A DNA stretch of 38,283 nucleotides, taken from positions 1 through 38,283 of the forward strand of contig CBEVZC010000018.1 in NCBI GenBank assembly GCA_965554225.1, written 5' to 3'. A model generated the notes under the pieces. It was not told the origin of the DNA. It searched no databases and was given only the letters and a program-made list of their open reading frames with translations. Positions 24,799-32,544 of this stretch are shown here, one piece after another; position 1 is the first letter of the stretch, and each line of letters begins with the position of its first letter. The stretch is from BMS3ABIN04 sp965554225 (lineage in GTDB: Bacteria; Bacteroidota; Ignavibacteria; Ignavibacteriales; Melioribacteraceae). Position numbers and translations under genes: made by a program.

Positions 24799-26151
24799 TT
24801 AAATGTGATAAACCTCTTTTGCATATTTGGTTAATTCGTCTCTAAACTTAGGGTGTGCAATATTTATCAATGCTTTTGCTCTCTCTTGAATGGTTTTACC
24901 AAATAGTTGAGCAACACCATATTCGGTAACTACATAATGAACATCCCCTCTTGAGGTTACAACTCCGGCACCTTGTTTTAATGTAGGAACAATTCTGGAA
25001 GTTTTAAAATCTTTTGTGGTTGAAGGTAAAGCTATAATTGGTTTTCCACCTTCGGAATGTGCAGCCCCGCGGATAAAATCAACTTGTCCGCCAATACCGC
25101 TGTATAATTTCGTCCCTATGGAATCAGCGCAAACTTGCCCTGTTAAATCAATTTCAATTGCAGAGTTAATTGCAACCATCTTTTTATTTTTAGCAATTAT
25201 AAAAGGATCGTTAACATATTCCTGAGGATGAAATTCAAACACTGGATTATTATCGATAAAATCATACGATTTTCTGGTGCCTAAAACAAAACCAGCAATT
25301 ATTTTTCCTGGATGTAAAGTTTTTTCTTCTCCATTTACTATGCCTTCCTGAACTAATTCCACAATTCCGTCAGAAAACATTTCCGTATGAATACCCAAAT
25401 CTTTTTTAAACCTAAGATATTTCATTACAGAATCGGGAATTGCGCCAATTCCCAACTGAAGTGTAGAACCATCTTCAATCATCTCGGCAACAAATTGCCC
25501 GATTTTATCATAAACTGAAAGTACTTCTGCCGAAGCATTAGGGTCAACTTGCGGAAGTTCCATCAAAGGTTCATCGTGCTCAACTATATAATCAATTTTA
25601 TTAATATGAATAAAACTATTTCCTAAGCTACGGGGCATTTCTTTATTAATTTGAGCAATAATTATTTTAGCTTTATCTGCAGGAGTTTTAATATTCCCTA
25701 CATCAATGCCAAAACTGCAGAATCCGTGTTCGTCAGGCGGCGACACATTTATAAAAGCTATATCTGCATCTAAAATTCCTCTCTTGAACAATAAAGTAAC
25801 ATCGGATAAGAATATCGGGATGAATTCTGCTCTTCCGTCATTTATTGCATGTCTTGTATTCTTGCCTATAAAAAAAGCTTTATGCTTAAAATGTTTTTCC
25901 ATACCCGGTTTAGTATACGGAAGATCGCCAACAATTAAGATGTGATAAATTTGCACACCTATTAAATCTTCTTTCTTACGAACTAAAGCACGAATAAGTT
26001 CCATTGGAGCAGCTCCACCCGGTTGGACTACAATTTTATCGCCGGATTTAATAACGCTAACAGCTTCATCGGCAGTACATACTTTGGAGTTATAATTCCT
26101 AAGCCAAATAGCTTCTCCAGGTTTTCCAATTTTTATATCATCTATTGTCAT
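24799..26151 (-). CDS. Acetyl-CoA hydrolase/transferase family protein (4-hydroxybutyrate CoA-transferase-like)
   Basis: This 450-residue family I-type CoA-transferase has two tandem alpha/beta domains. The probable catalytic glutamate is Glu257 in LGIHTEMFSDG, preceded by the glycine loop LQLGIGAIP (231-239). The C-terminal domain carries GGQVDFIRGA and VTEYGVAQLFGKT, where CoA is held. Relatives move CoA between acetate and 4-hydroxybutyrate, butyrate, propionate or succinate, or hydrolyse acetyl-CoA. The donor cannot be told from sequence. It lies 17 bp downstream of alanine dehydrogenase and close to an amino-acid permease, consistent with fermentation of amino acids to organic acids with recovery of the CoA bond. 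Confidence 0.9.
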   Translation of the reverse strand: MTIDDIKIGKPGEAIWLRNYNSKVCTADEAVSVIKSGDKIVVQPGGAAPMELIRALVRKKEDLIGVQIYHILIVGDLPYTKPGMEKHFKHKAFFIGKNTRHAINDGRAEFIPIFLSDVTLLFKRGILDADIAFINVSPPDEHGFCSFGIDVGNIKTPADKAKIIIAQINKEMPRSLGNSFIHINKIDYIVEHDEPLMELPQVDPNASAEVLSVYDKIGQFVAEMIEDGSTLQLGIGAIPDSVMKYLRFKKDLGIHTEMFSDGIVELVQEGIVNGEEKTLHPGKIIAGFVLGTRKSYDFIDNNPVFEFHPQEYVNDPFIIAKNKKMVAINSAIEIDLTGQVCADSIGTKLYSGIGGQVDFIRGAAHSEGGKPIIALPSTTKDFKTSRIVPTLKQGAGVVTSRGDVHYVVTEYGVAQLFGKTIQERAKALINIAHPKFRDELTKYAKEVYHI

Positions 26152-26168
26152 AATTTTAATTTTTATTC

Positions 26169-27290
26169 TTAATTAGTTGAAAAAAAATGCAACCTTCTAA
26201 ATTCAATATTATAAGTGTCAGCAATAATTTCATTTGTACAAGAACCATTATGTGTACAGACTCCATTTGCAAGCCCTGTATCTCCTATTAACGCATTAAC
26301 AATTCCATTATCGGCAATATTTAGAATATATTCAATGGATGAATTTGTCAGGCCAAAACTTGCGGTCCTGGAAACAAGCGCCGGCAAATTGGGCACACAA
26401 TAATGGATTACTCCATGTTTAACATAAACAGGATCGGATATAGTTGTTGGATAACTGGTTTCTACACATCCACCCTGATCAATTGAAACATCAACTATAA
26501 CCGCACCTTTTTTCATTGTTTTAACCATAGCTTCAGTTACTAAATGCGGCGATTTTTCACCTTTAATCTGTACCGCTCCGATAAATAAATCCGCAAATTT
26601 CACACCTCTTGCTATGGTATATGGATTAGCGGCTACGGTTGTTATATTTTTTGATATTGTACTTTCTATCCTTCTTAATCTTCGAATATCTTTGTCTAAA
26701 ACAATTACTTGAGCACCCCGTCCGAAAGCGCTTTTTGCGGCATTAAGTCCAACTATTCCGGCGCCAAGAATAACAACTGCAGCCGGTGAAACACCGGAAA
26801 TTCCGCCAAGCAATATTCCACGACCACCGGGGAAATCGCTTCCAAGAAAACGTTCTCCCTCTTGAATAGCTAATTGTCCTGCTATTTCACTTACAGTCTG
26901 TAATACCGGCATTTGATCATTCTTCTCAATTAACTCATAACTTACAGCTGTAACTTTCTTTTCAATAAGTTTTTCAATTATTTTTCGCTGCCCAACTGCC
27001 AAATGAAGAAAAGAAAACAGGGTCTGATTTTCTTGTAAATAATCAGCCTCTGTTAAACTTAAAGGAGCTACTTTTGCAATTAGTTCCGCTCTCTGGAACG
27101 CTTCTTCTGCAGTATAAACCACATTGGCACCGACTTTTCTATATTCTTCGTCGGTAAAATTACTGCCAAGCCCTGCACCGCTTTGAATAAAAACACTATG
27201 CCCAGCTCGTATCAGAGCATCAACTCCAGCAGGAGCTAAAGCAACTCTCTTCTCCTCAAAAAGTATTTCTGTTGGTATACCTATTCTCAC
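26169..27290 (-). CDS. ald: Alanine dehydrogenase
   Basis: This 373-residue NAD-dependent enzyme interconverts alanine and pyruvate plus ammonia. The N-terminal MRIGIPTEILFEEKRVALAP includes Arg15; Lys73 and His96 (FLHLA) line the active site as in the well-studied mycobacterial enzyme (R15, K75, H96, D270). The NAD site GAGIVG is at 176-181 and DVSIDQGGC carries Asp271. After Lys73 the usual E-P is replaced by V-A-P, a small variation in the loop. Related NAD(P) transhydrogenase alpha subunits are less likely, because the C-terminal region follows alanine dehydrogenase to the end. The start codon is GTG. It lies 17 bp ahead of the CoA-transferase gene and 82 bp behind the permease gene. Confidence 0.92.
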   Translation of the reverse strand: MRIGIPTEILFEEKRVALAPAGVDALIRAGHSVFIQSGAGLGSNFTDEEYRKVGANVVYTAEEAFQRAELIAKVAPLSLTEADYLQENQTLFSFLHLAVGQRKIIEKLIEKKVTAVSYELIEKNDQMPVLQTVSEIAGQLAIQEGERFLGSDFPGGRGILLGGISGVSPAAVVILGAGIVGLNAAKSAFGRGAQVIVLDKDIRRLRRIESTISKNITTVAANPYTIARGVKFADLFIGAVQIKGEKSPHLVTEAMVKTMKKGAVIVDVSIDQGGCVETSYPTTISDPVYVKHGVIHYCVPNLPALVSRTASFGLTNSSIEYILNIADNGIVNALIGDTGLANGVCTHNGSCTNEIIADTYNIEFRRLHFFSTN

Positions 27291-27372
27291 TTAACGACCT
27301 TTTCTTATATTAAAAATAATGTAATTTTTGCCCTAATAAAAGCATAAATTTAATCCGGTTTAACATAGAAAA

Positions 27373-29115
27373 TTAAATAATAAGTCTTACACCACCTAAT
27401 TCCTCAACACGGTATGGGAAATGATCACCCGGTGAACCGATAAACATAAAGTTTATTGGAATTTTCCATTTATCCGAAAGTTTTTTTACTAACTCGGGTC
27501 CGAATTTATCTTTTATTTCTACAAATTCTATTTCTATTTCAGGATATTCCCTATTTAATACATCCAAATCTGTTTTAAAATGATCTGGTACTTTTTGATT
27601 ATTTTCTAAGACCGTTACTATTTTTAATCTGTTAGTTTGTTCATTACTGCGTATATAAAGCATGACTTTATTTAATATTGAAACATCATCTCCTTTAGTA
27701 AAAAATACAAATTCTTGAGAATTGATCTTTTCAATCTGTTTTTTAATTTTTTTATTAACATCTCCAACAAACTTTTGTATTGGTTCAAACATATACTTAA
27801 TAAAAGACAGTAGAAATTTAAGTATAACCGTTCTTTTAAGCATAATTATTACTAAAAGCATAGTTGGAATAAAATATTCAAAAAAGACGACTAAATAAGG
27901 GGGATTCATTACTGCATTACCAACTAAAGCGATAGTAACTGCTAAAATAGCTATTATTAAAGCAATCCAAGAGGCTTTTTCAGGTCTTGGTAATTTAGAA
28001 CGCTTTATTTTTAATAGAACATTGCCAACAGCAAAAAGAATCATTACTGATAAAAACGATATTGTATATACACCGGCTAATGCGCCAAGGTGACCTTGAG
28101 TAATAAATAAAATAGAAATACTAAGCAGAAAGAACATTATAATAATTCGGTACGAACTTCCTCTGTTGTTTTTTTTCAATAAATACTGGGGCATTATTCT
28201 GTCCAAAGTCATCCTTTCAATCAGACCGGTTACGCCGACATAGGAAGTTAAAACAGCGCCGCTTAAAACCAAAGCTGCATCTACAGAAATAAGTACGGCA
28301 AGCCATTGACCGCCGGTTACATTTCCCATATATGAAAGCAAAGCTTCTTGGTGACCTTGTACATCCGGTATTTTTATAACCGCTAATGCAAGAAATGCCA
28401 TAAGAGGATTAAAGACACTTACAACAATCCACATATTTCTTAAAGTTTTAGGAAAAACACCGGCAGCTTGTTCTTCTACGTAATTTGCCGAACTTTCAAA
28501 GCCCGAAATACCAAGCATCGATGCGGAGAATCCAAAGAATAGCGCAATCCAAATACCGCCTTGTACGGGCATATCATAGTTACTAAACAGGGTTCCCAAA
28601 CCATGATTTGCAATAAAAAGAATAGCCACTATTGATAAAACAACCAGCGAAACCAAATGAGTGATAAATATTATTATAGCAAATTTTGATGATTCGGTAA
28701 TTCCAAGAATAGTTAAACCCATAAAAAAAGCAAGCAGGACAAGAGTTGCTAAAACTACCGGAAACCCTTCCCATAAGCTGTTTACATAGTGCATTGCTTC
28801 GCTGGCAGAAATTACTGCTGTTGCCATATAAGAAAGTAACGTTAGCGCTGCAGCTAAAGAAGCCGTAGATTTACTTGTTGTATTAAGTAAAGCATTATAA
28901 GCGCCACCGTTTAATGGTAAAGCGCCAACTACTTCGCCATAGATTTTTCTAAAAAGGAATAGAACAAACGCCACTATTAAAAGCGAAACCCACGCATATT
29001 GTCCGGCATAAATAATTGCAAGAGCAGAAACGTACAAGCAGGAAGAACTAATATCGTTACCACAAATTGCTGTTGCCGGAAGTTCTTTAAGCTTTTTGAC
29101 TACAATTTTATTCAC
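27373..29115 (-). CDS. APC-family amino-acid permease with cytosolic universal-stress-like C-terminal domain
   Basis: The protein has 580 residues. The first ~430 contain about 12 hydrophobic segments with the APC-superfamily features GALPLNGGAYNALL near TM2 and FGFSASMLGISGFESSANYVEEQ near TM6. After a linker with basic residues, about 450-580 form a soluble alpha/beta domain (KIVTVLENNQ...FMFIGSPGDHFPYRVEELGGVRLII) resembling the UspA-like tails of some APC transporters. It should carry an amino acid across the inner membrane, and the tail may sense nucleotide or energy state. The GTG start follows AGGAAA. It is upstream of alanine dehydrogenase, making alanine or a related amino acid a reasonable substrate guess only. 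Confidence 0.9.
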   Translation of the reverse strand: MNKIVVKKLKELPATAICGNDISSSCLYVSALAIIYAGQYAWVSLLIVAFVLFLFRKIYGEVVGALPLNGGAYNALLNTTSKSTASLAAALTLLSYMATAVISASEAMHYVNSLWEGFPVVLATLVLLAFFMGLTILGITESSKFAIIIFITHLVSLVVLSIVAILFIANHGLGTLFSNYDMPVQGGIWIALFFGFSASMLGISGFESSANYVEEQAAGVFPKTLRNMWIVVSVFNPLMAFLALAVIKIPDVQGHQEALLSYMGNVTGGQWLAVLISVDAALVLSGAVLTSYVGVTGLIERMTLDRIMPQYLLKKNNRGSSYRIIIMFFLLSISILFITQGHLGALAGVYTISFLSVMILFAVGNVLLKIKRSKLPRPEKASWIALIIAILAVTIALVGNAVMNPPYLVVFFEYFIPTMLLVIIMLKRTVILKFLLSFIKYMFEPIQKFVGDVNKKIKKQIEKINSQEFVFFTKGDDVSILNKVMLYIRSNEQTNRLKIVTVLENNQKVPDHFKTDLDVLNREYPEIEIEFVEIKDKFGPELVKKLSDKWKIPINFMFIGSPGDHFPYRVEELGGVRLII

Positions 29116-29180
29116 TAAAAATTTCCTAATAATTTTAGATTAAAGTATAGAAATTTAATATTTTTTATTGAAGATGTAAA

Positions 29181-30131
29181 CTAAACAGGTGTTATAGGCT
29201 TTTCACCATTCATTACACTAATAATGTTCCGGGCTGCAAGTTCAGCCATTTTATTTCTAGCATCAAAAGTAGCACTACCGATATGCGGTAGAAGTACAAC
29301 ATTTTGCAGATTTAATAAAGCTTTGTTCACTTTAGGCTCACCTTCATAAACATCAAATCCGGCAGCAAAAATCTTTTTCCCTTTTAACAATTTAATCAAA
29401 TATTTCTCGTCAACTATTTCTCCCCGAGCAGTATTTATTAGGATTGCAGTACTTTTTAATAAATCTAAGTTTTCTTTATTTAAAAATTGGAAGGTACTAT
29501 CGGTTAACGGTAGATGCAAAGATATTACATCGGATATCTTTAACAATTTTTTCAAGGACACTTTCTTAGCATTTGTCTCATTTTCAAATTCAATTTTTCT
29601 TGAACGGTTATAGTAAATTATTTTCATCCCGAAAGACTTAGCCCGCTTAGCAGTTTCTTGCCCTATTCTTCCCGCTCCAACAACTCCAAAAATTTTATTC
29701 TTTAACTCAATTCCTAGAAACAGTTTTGGTTTCCAACCTGTAAATTTCTGTTTTAACACAAAATTTTGTGCTGTACAAATGTGTCTGGCACAAGCTAACG
29801 TTAAACCTATTGCTATATCTGCTGTTGAGTCCGTTAATACATCAGGTGTATTTGTTACTATTATTCCCTTACTTTTCGCGTATTTAACGTCAATATTATT
29901 ATAACCGACTGCATAATTGGCAATTACTTTGCACATGGGCAAAGAATCGATCACGGCTTTTGTAATTTTATCGCTAAGGAGAGGAATAATCGCATCGGCA
30001 TTTTTTGCAAATTTAATTAGTTCGTCCTTTGTAATTGCTCTGTCTTTATTAAAAACAGAAACCTTAAATCCTGCTTTCCGCAATAACTCTTGAGCGTTAT
30101 CAGGAATCTTTCGAGTAATAAATACCTTCAC
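29181..30131 (-). CDS. D-isomer-specific 2-hydroxyacid dehydrogenase (glyoxylate/hydroxypyruvate reductase-like)
   Basis: This 316-residue NAD(P)-dependent oxidoreductase has the D-2-hydroxyacid dehydrogenase layout. The NAD loop GAGRIG is at 152-157, and the catalytic Arg236 (NTARGEIVD), Glu265 (FDVYEGEP) and His283 (LPHIGSAT) are all intact. YAVGYNNIDV near 73-82 and the lack of an ACT domain fit glyoxylate/hydroxypyruvate or glycerate dehydrogenases better than SerA. After the NAD loop, NRSRK places an Arg where NADP-preferring members often have one, so NADP use is possible. The GTG start is 18 bp behind the SpmA-SpmB fusion gene, and the permease gene follows 65 bp later. Confidence 0.92.
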   Translation of the reverse strand: MKVFITRKIPDNAQELLRKAGFKVSVFNKDRAITKDELIKFAKNADAIIPLLSDKITKAVIDSLPMCKVIANYAVGYNNIDVKYAKSKGIIVTNTPDVLTDSTADIAIGLTLACARHICTAQNFVLKQKFTGWKPKLFLGIELKNKIFGVVGAGRIGQETAKRAKSFGMKIIYYNRSRKIEFENETNAKKVSLKKLLKISDVISLHLPLTDSTFQFLNKENLDLLKSTAILINTARGEIVDEKYLIKLLKGKKIFAAGFDVYEGEPKVNKALLNLQNVVLLPHIGSATFDARNKMAELAARNIISVMNGEKPITPV

Positions 30132-30149
30132 AAGTTTACCTTAAATTTA

Positions 30150-31784
30150 TTAACTACCAAACAAAAGTTTAACAATATATAAAGCTCCTAAAATGCCTGC
30201 CGTATCCGCAATAAGTCCGGCAGCAAGTGCATGCCTTATCTTTTTAATATTAACAGCGCCAAAATAAACGGCTATTACATAAAAGGTAGTTTCCGTACTT
30301 CCGAAAAATGTAGAGACAAGAATACCTATAAACGAATCGGGACCATGAACTTTTATAATTTCCGCCATAATTCCTAAAGAACCACTTCCCGAAAGAGGTC
30401 TCATAATAGCCATTGGTAAAGCTTCGGCCGGCATTCCAATTAAATCCGTAAACGGTTTAAGTATCATAGTTAATAAATCCATTGCACCACCTGCACGAAA
30501 TATGCCGATGGCAACCAGCATAGCTACCAAGTAAGGAATAATTCTAACGGCAATATCGAATCCTTCTTTTGCTCCGTCAACAAACTTCTCATAAATCTTC
30601 ACGCCTTTAATAGCTCCATATCCAATGAAAATAAATATCAGCATCGGAATAGCTAAAATTGAAAATATTTGAATTATATTTTTAAACAATTCCGGAGTTA
30701 CAAAACTAAATAATGCAGCAAAAACACCTGTCATACCGGTTGCGATTGCAATAGAGACGATAAGTAAAATTCCGAAAAAGATAAGAAACTTTTTAATATT
30801 TGTTTTAATTGATTGGAGTATGTTAATATTTTTAAGCGGAAACTTTTCTAAAATTTTTGCAGCTGTTATTCCCGTAATCGTAGCGCAAGAAGCGCCAAAA
30901 ATTGAAGTACCGATAATTATCGCCGGATCGCTGCTTCCAGCAGCAGCTCTGACAGCTATTGCCGTAGCTGGTATTAATGTTAGCCCAGCTGTGTTAACCG
31001 TTAAAAAGGTACACATTGTATTAGAGGCTACCCCTTTATTGGGATTTATTTTTTCCAACTCTTCCATGGCTTTAATTCCAAACGGAGTAGCGGCATTTCC
31101 TAAGCCCAGCATATTAGCCGAAATATTCATTATCATTGCTCCCATAGCAGGATGATCTACAGGAACATCAGGAAATAAGAATTTTGTAACAGGTTTAAGG
31201 GCTCTGGCAATAATTTTAATCAATCCCGCTTCTTCCGCAACTTTCATAACTCCAAGCCACATTGCCATAATTCCAATTAATCCCAGAGCAATATTAACGG
31301 CAATTCCGGCATACTCTAAAGCAGAGTTAGTAACATCCTTCATTTTAACAAAACTTATCTTTTCTAATATTATAGCGGCTTTAAGCTTAGTTGATGAAAT
31401 GATTTTATCAATTTTGATCTTTCCTAAAATATCATCTTTTTTACCCGAAACTTTAGCCATAGTTTTCCAAATTGAAGGAGACGAATCATTCACTTTAAAA
31501 AACAGACTTACACTATTTTTTTCTGGGTTTACGGAAATTTCAGCATCTTGATAAACATCCTTCTTATAATTAGTGTGGTAAAAAGCATTAAATGTATTTT
31601 GACTAATATGAAATGAGCCCGAATAAGTTTTTTGGGAGTCTGGAGAAAAAGGTTCGTTAAGTTCAAATTCTACACTTAAAGGATCGCCATTCCTAAACTT
31701 GTTTGAATTTTCATCAATAATATCCTGCGTTAATGCAACACCAATACCCAAAAATAATAATGCTAACCAAACATAATTTAACAT
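30150..31784 (-). CDS. Nucleoside-recognition (Gate) membrane protein, SpmA-SpmB fusion with N-terminal insertion
   Basis: This 544-residue inner-membrane protein joins homologues of spore maturation proteins A and B. The SpmA-like part starts MLNYVWLALLFLGIGVAL (first membrane segment), and resumes at about residue 152 with NIALGLIGIMAMWLGVMK, continuing to about 330. The SpmB-like part covers about 365-544 (MRPLSGSGSLGIMAEI and FFGSTETTFYVIAVYFG). Between the first and second SpmA segments lies a soluble stretch of about 125-130 residues, where typical SpmA has about 25. The fusion occurs widely outside spore formers; its role is unknown, with a transport or membrane-gate function suspected. 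It starts at ATG near AAAGG, heads the minus-strand cluster with the hydroxyacid dehydrogenase 18 bp behind, and is divergent from the Rrf2 regulator. Confidence 0.9.
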   Translation of the reverse strand: MLNYVWLALLFLGIGVALTQDIIDENSNKFRNGDPLSVEFELNEPFSPDSQKTYSGSFHISQNTFNAFYHTNYKKDVYQDAEISVNPEKNSVSLFFKVNDSSPSIWKTMAKVSGKKDDILGKIKIDKIISSTKLKAAIILEKISFVKMKDVTNSALEYAGIAVNIALGLIGIMAMWLGVMKVAEEAGLIKIIARALKPVTKFLFPDVPVDHPAMGAMIMNISANMLGLGNAATPFGIKAMEELEKINPNKGVASNTMCTFLTVNTAGLTLIPATAIAVRAAAGSSDPAIIIGTSIFGASCATITGITAAKILEKFPLKNINILQSIKTNIKKFLIFFGILLIVSIAIATGMTGVFAALFSFVTPELFKNIIQIFSILAIPMLIFIFIGYGAIKGVKIYEKFVDGAKEGFDIAVRIIPYLVAMLVAIGIFRAGGAMDLLTMILKPFTDLIGMPAEALPMAIMRPLSGSGSLGIMAEIIKVHGPDSFIGILVSTFFGSTETTFYVIAVYFGAVNIKKIRHALAAGLIADTAGILGALYIVKLLFGS

Positions 31785-31874
31785 AAGCCTTTCCGTAAAA
31801 TTTAGGAACAGAACTAATTAGAAAAAAACTCCTCTAAATTATAAATTATTATGTTAAAACACATGCGAAAAAGC

Positions 31875-31908
31875 ATTAAAGACAATAACTTGACAAAGTG
31901 TCTTTAAT
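31875..31908 (+). promoter_or_regulatory. Perfect 10-bp inverted repeat with embedded -35 box, candidate Rrf2-family operator
   Basis: ATTAAAGACA (31875-31884) and TGTCTTTAAT (31899-31908) form a perfect inverted repeat with a 14-bp spacer. Inside it are GACA-AAG-TGTC (31892-31902) and a consensus TTGACA (31890-31895). It lies 71-104 bp upstream of the rrf2-like ATG, in the divergent region shared with the SpmA-SpmB gene. A bound regulator would block a promoter that uses this -35 box. The matching -10 (TAATTT at 31913) is weak. Confidence 0.55.
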
Positions 31909-31978
31909 TTCCTAATTTAATTAAGATAAAAAACTCCAATTAGACCATTTATTAATTTATTTTTCTGAGGTTTTTAAA

Positions 31979-32407
31979 ATGATTTATACTAAAACCGGTG
32001 AGTATGCAATTAGAGCAATTTTATTTTTAGCTAGACAACCAAAGGGAACTTTAATAATGTCTTCTGAAATTGCCGAGAAAGAAGAAATTCCATCTCACTA
32101 TCTTGCTAAAATTTTGCAGAGAATGGCAAAATATGGATACGTTGATTCTTACAAAGGAAGGGGCGGCGGATTTAAAATTACAAAACTCGCTAATCAAAGT
32201 TCTATTCTCCAAATTGTAGAGAGAGTAGAGGGACCAGTTATTAATCTAAAATGTGTTACCGGATTAAAAGAATGCTCAGATGAGTTTCCTTGTCCGCTGC
32301 ACGAAGAATGGAGTGAACTAAGAGATAGAATTTATAATCTTATTTCAAGCAGGTCCGTGCAGGAAGTAGCGGAAAAGTATGCCGAAACTTTGCGTGGCGG
32401 TAAATAA
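31979..32407 (+). CDS. Rrf2-family transcriptional regulator, probably Fe-S binding (IscR/RirA-like)
   Basis: This 142-residue protein has the Rrf2 winged helix (YTKTGEYAIRAILFLA, SHYLAKILQRMAKYGYVDSYKGRGGGF, the last being the wing) followed by a dimerisation helix. Three cysteines, Cys92, Cys99 and Cys105, with His108 three residues on, match the Fe-S ligand region of IscR, NsrR and RirA; the C-x6-C-x5-C spacing lies between that of IscR and RirA. The protein probably senses iron, Fe-S status, oxygen or NO. The ATG follows GAGG by eight bases. It is a single-gene unit with its own terminator, divergent from the SpmA-SpmB gene, and has a strong candidate operator upstream, so autoregulation is likely. 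Confidence 0.92.
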   Translation: MIYTKTGEYAIRAILFLARQPKGTLIMSSEIAEKEEIPSHYLAKILQRMAKYGYVDSYKGRGGGFKITKLANQSSILQIVERVEGPVINLKCVTGLKECSDEFPCPLHEEWSELRDRIYNLISSRSVQEVAEKYAETLRGGK

Positions 32408-32412
32408 TTTTT

Positions 32413-32438
32413 GGATTGGATGGGGTTTTATCCAATCC
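32413..32438 (+). terminator. Rho-independent terminator after the Rrf2 gene
   Basis: GGATTGGAT and ATCCAATCC form a 9-bp stem around GGGGTTTT, starting six bases after the TAA stop. TACAAATTTTTTATT follows, giving a run of six T at 32445-32450. It is placed for the plus-strand rrf2 transcript. Confidence 0.85.
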
Positions 32439-32520
32439 TACAAATTTTTTATTAAAGCTATAATCCTAAGAAGAAAAGTACGATTAAAGCACTAATACCA
32501 AAGCTACCCTAAAAATAAAA

Positions 32521-32542
32521 ATATTTTATTTCTATAAAATAC
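32521..32542 (-). terminator. Weak AT-rich hairpin after the subtilase gene
   Basis: ATATTTTAT (32521-32529) pairs with ATAAAATAC (32534-32542) at eight of nine positions plus a wobble. On the minus strand the stem runs into TTTTATTTTT. It begins two bases after the subtilase stop codon. The stem has almost no G-C pairs, so termination would be inefficient. Confidence 0.35.
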
Positions 32543-32544
32543 TT

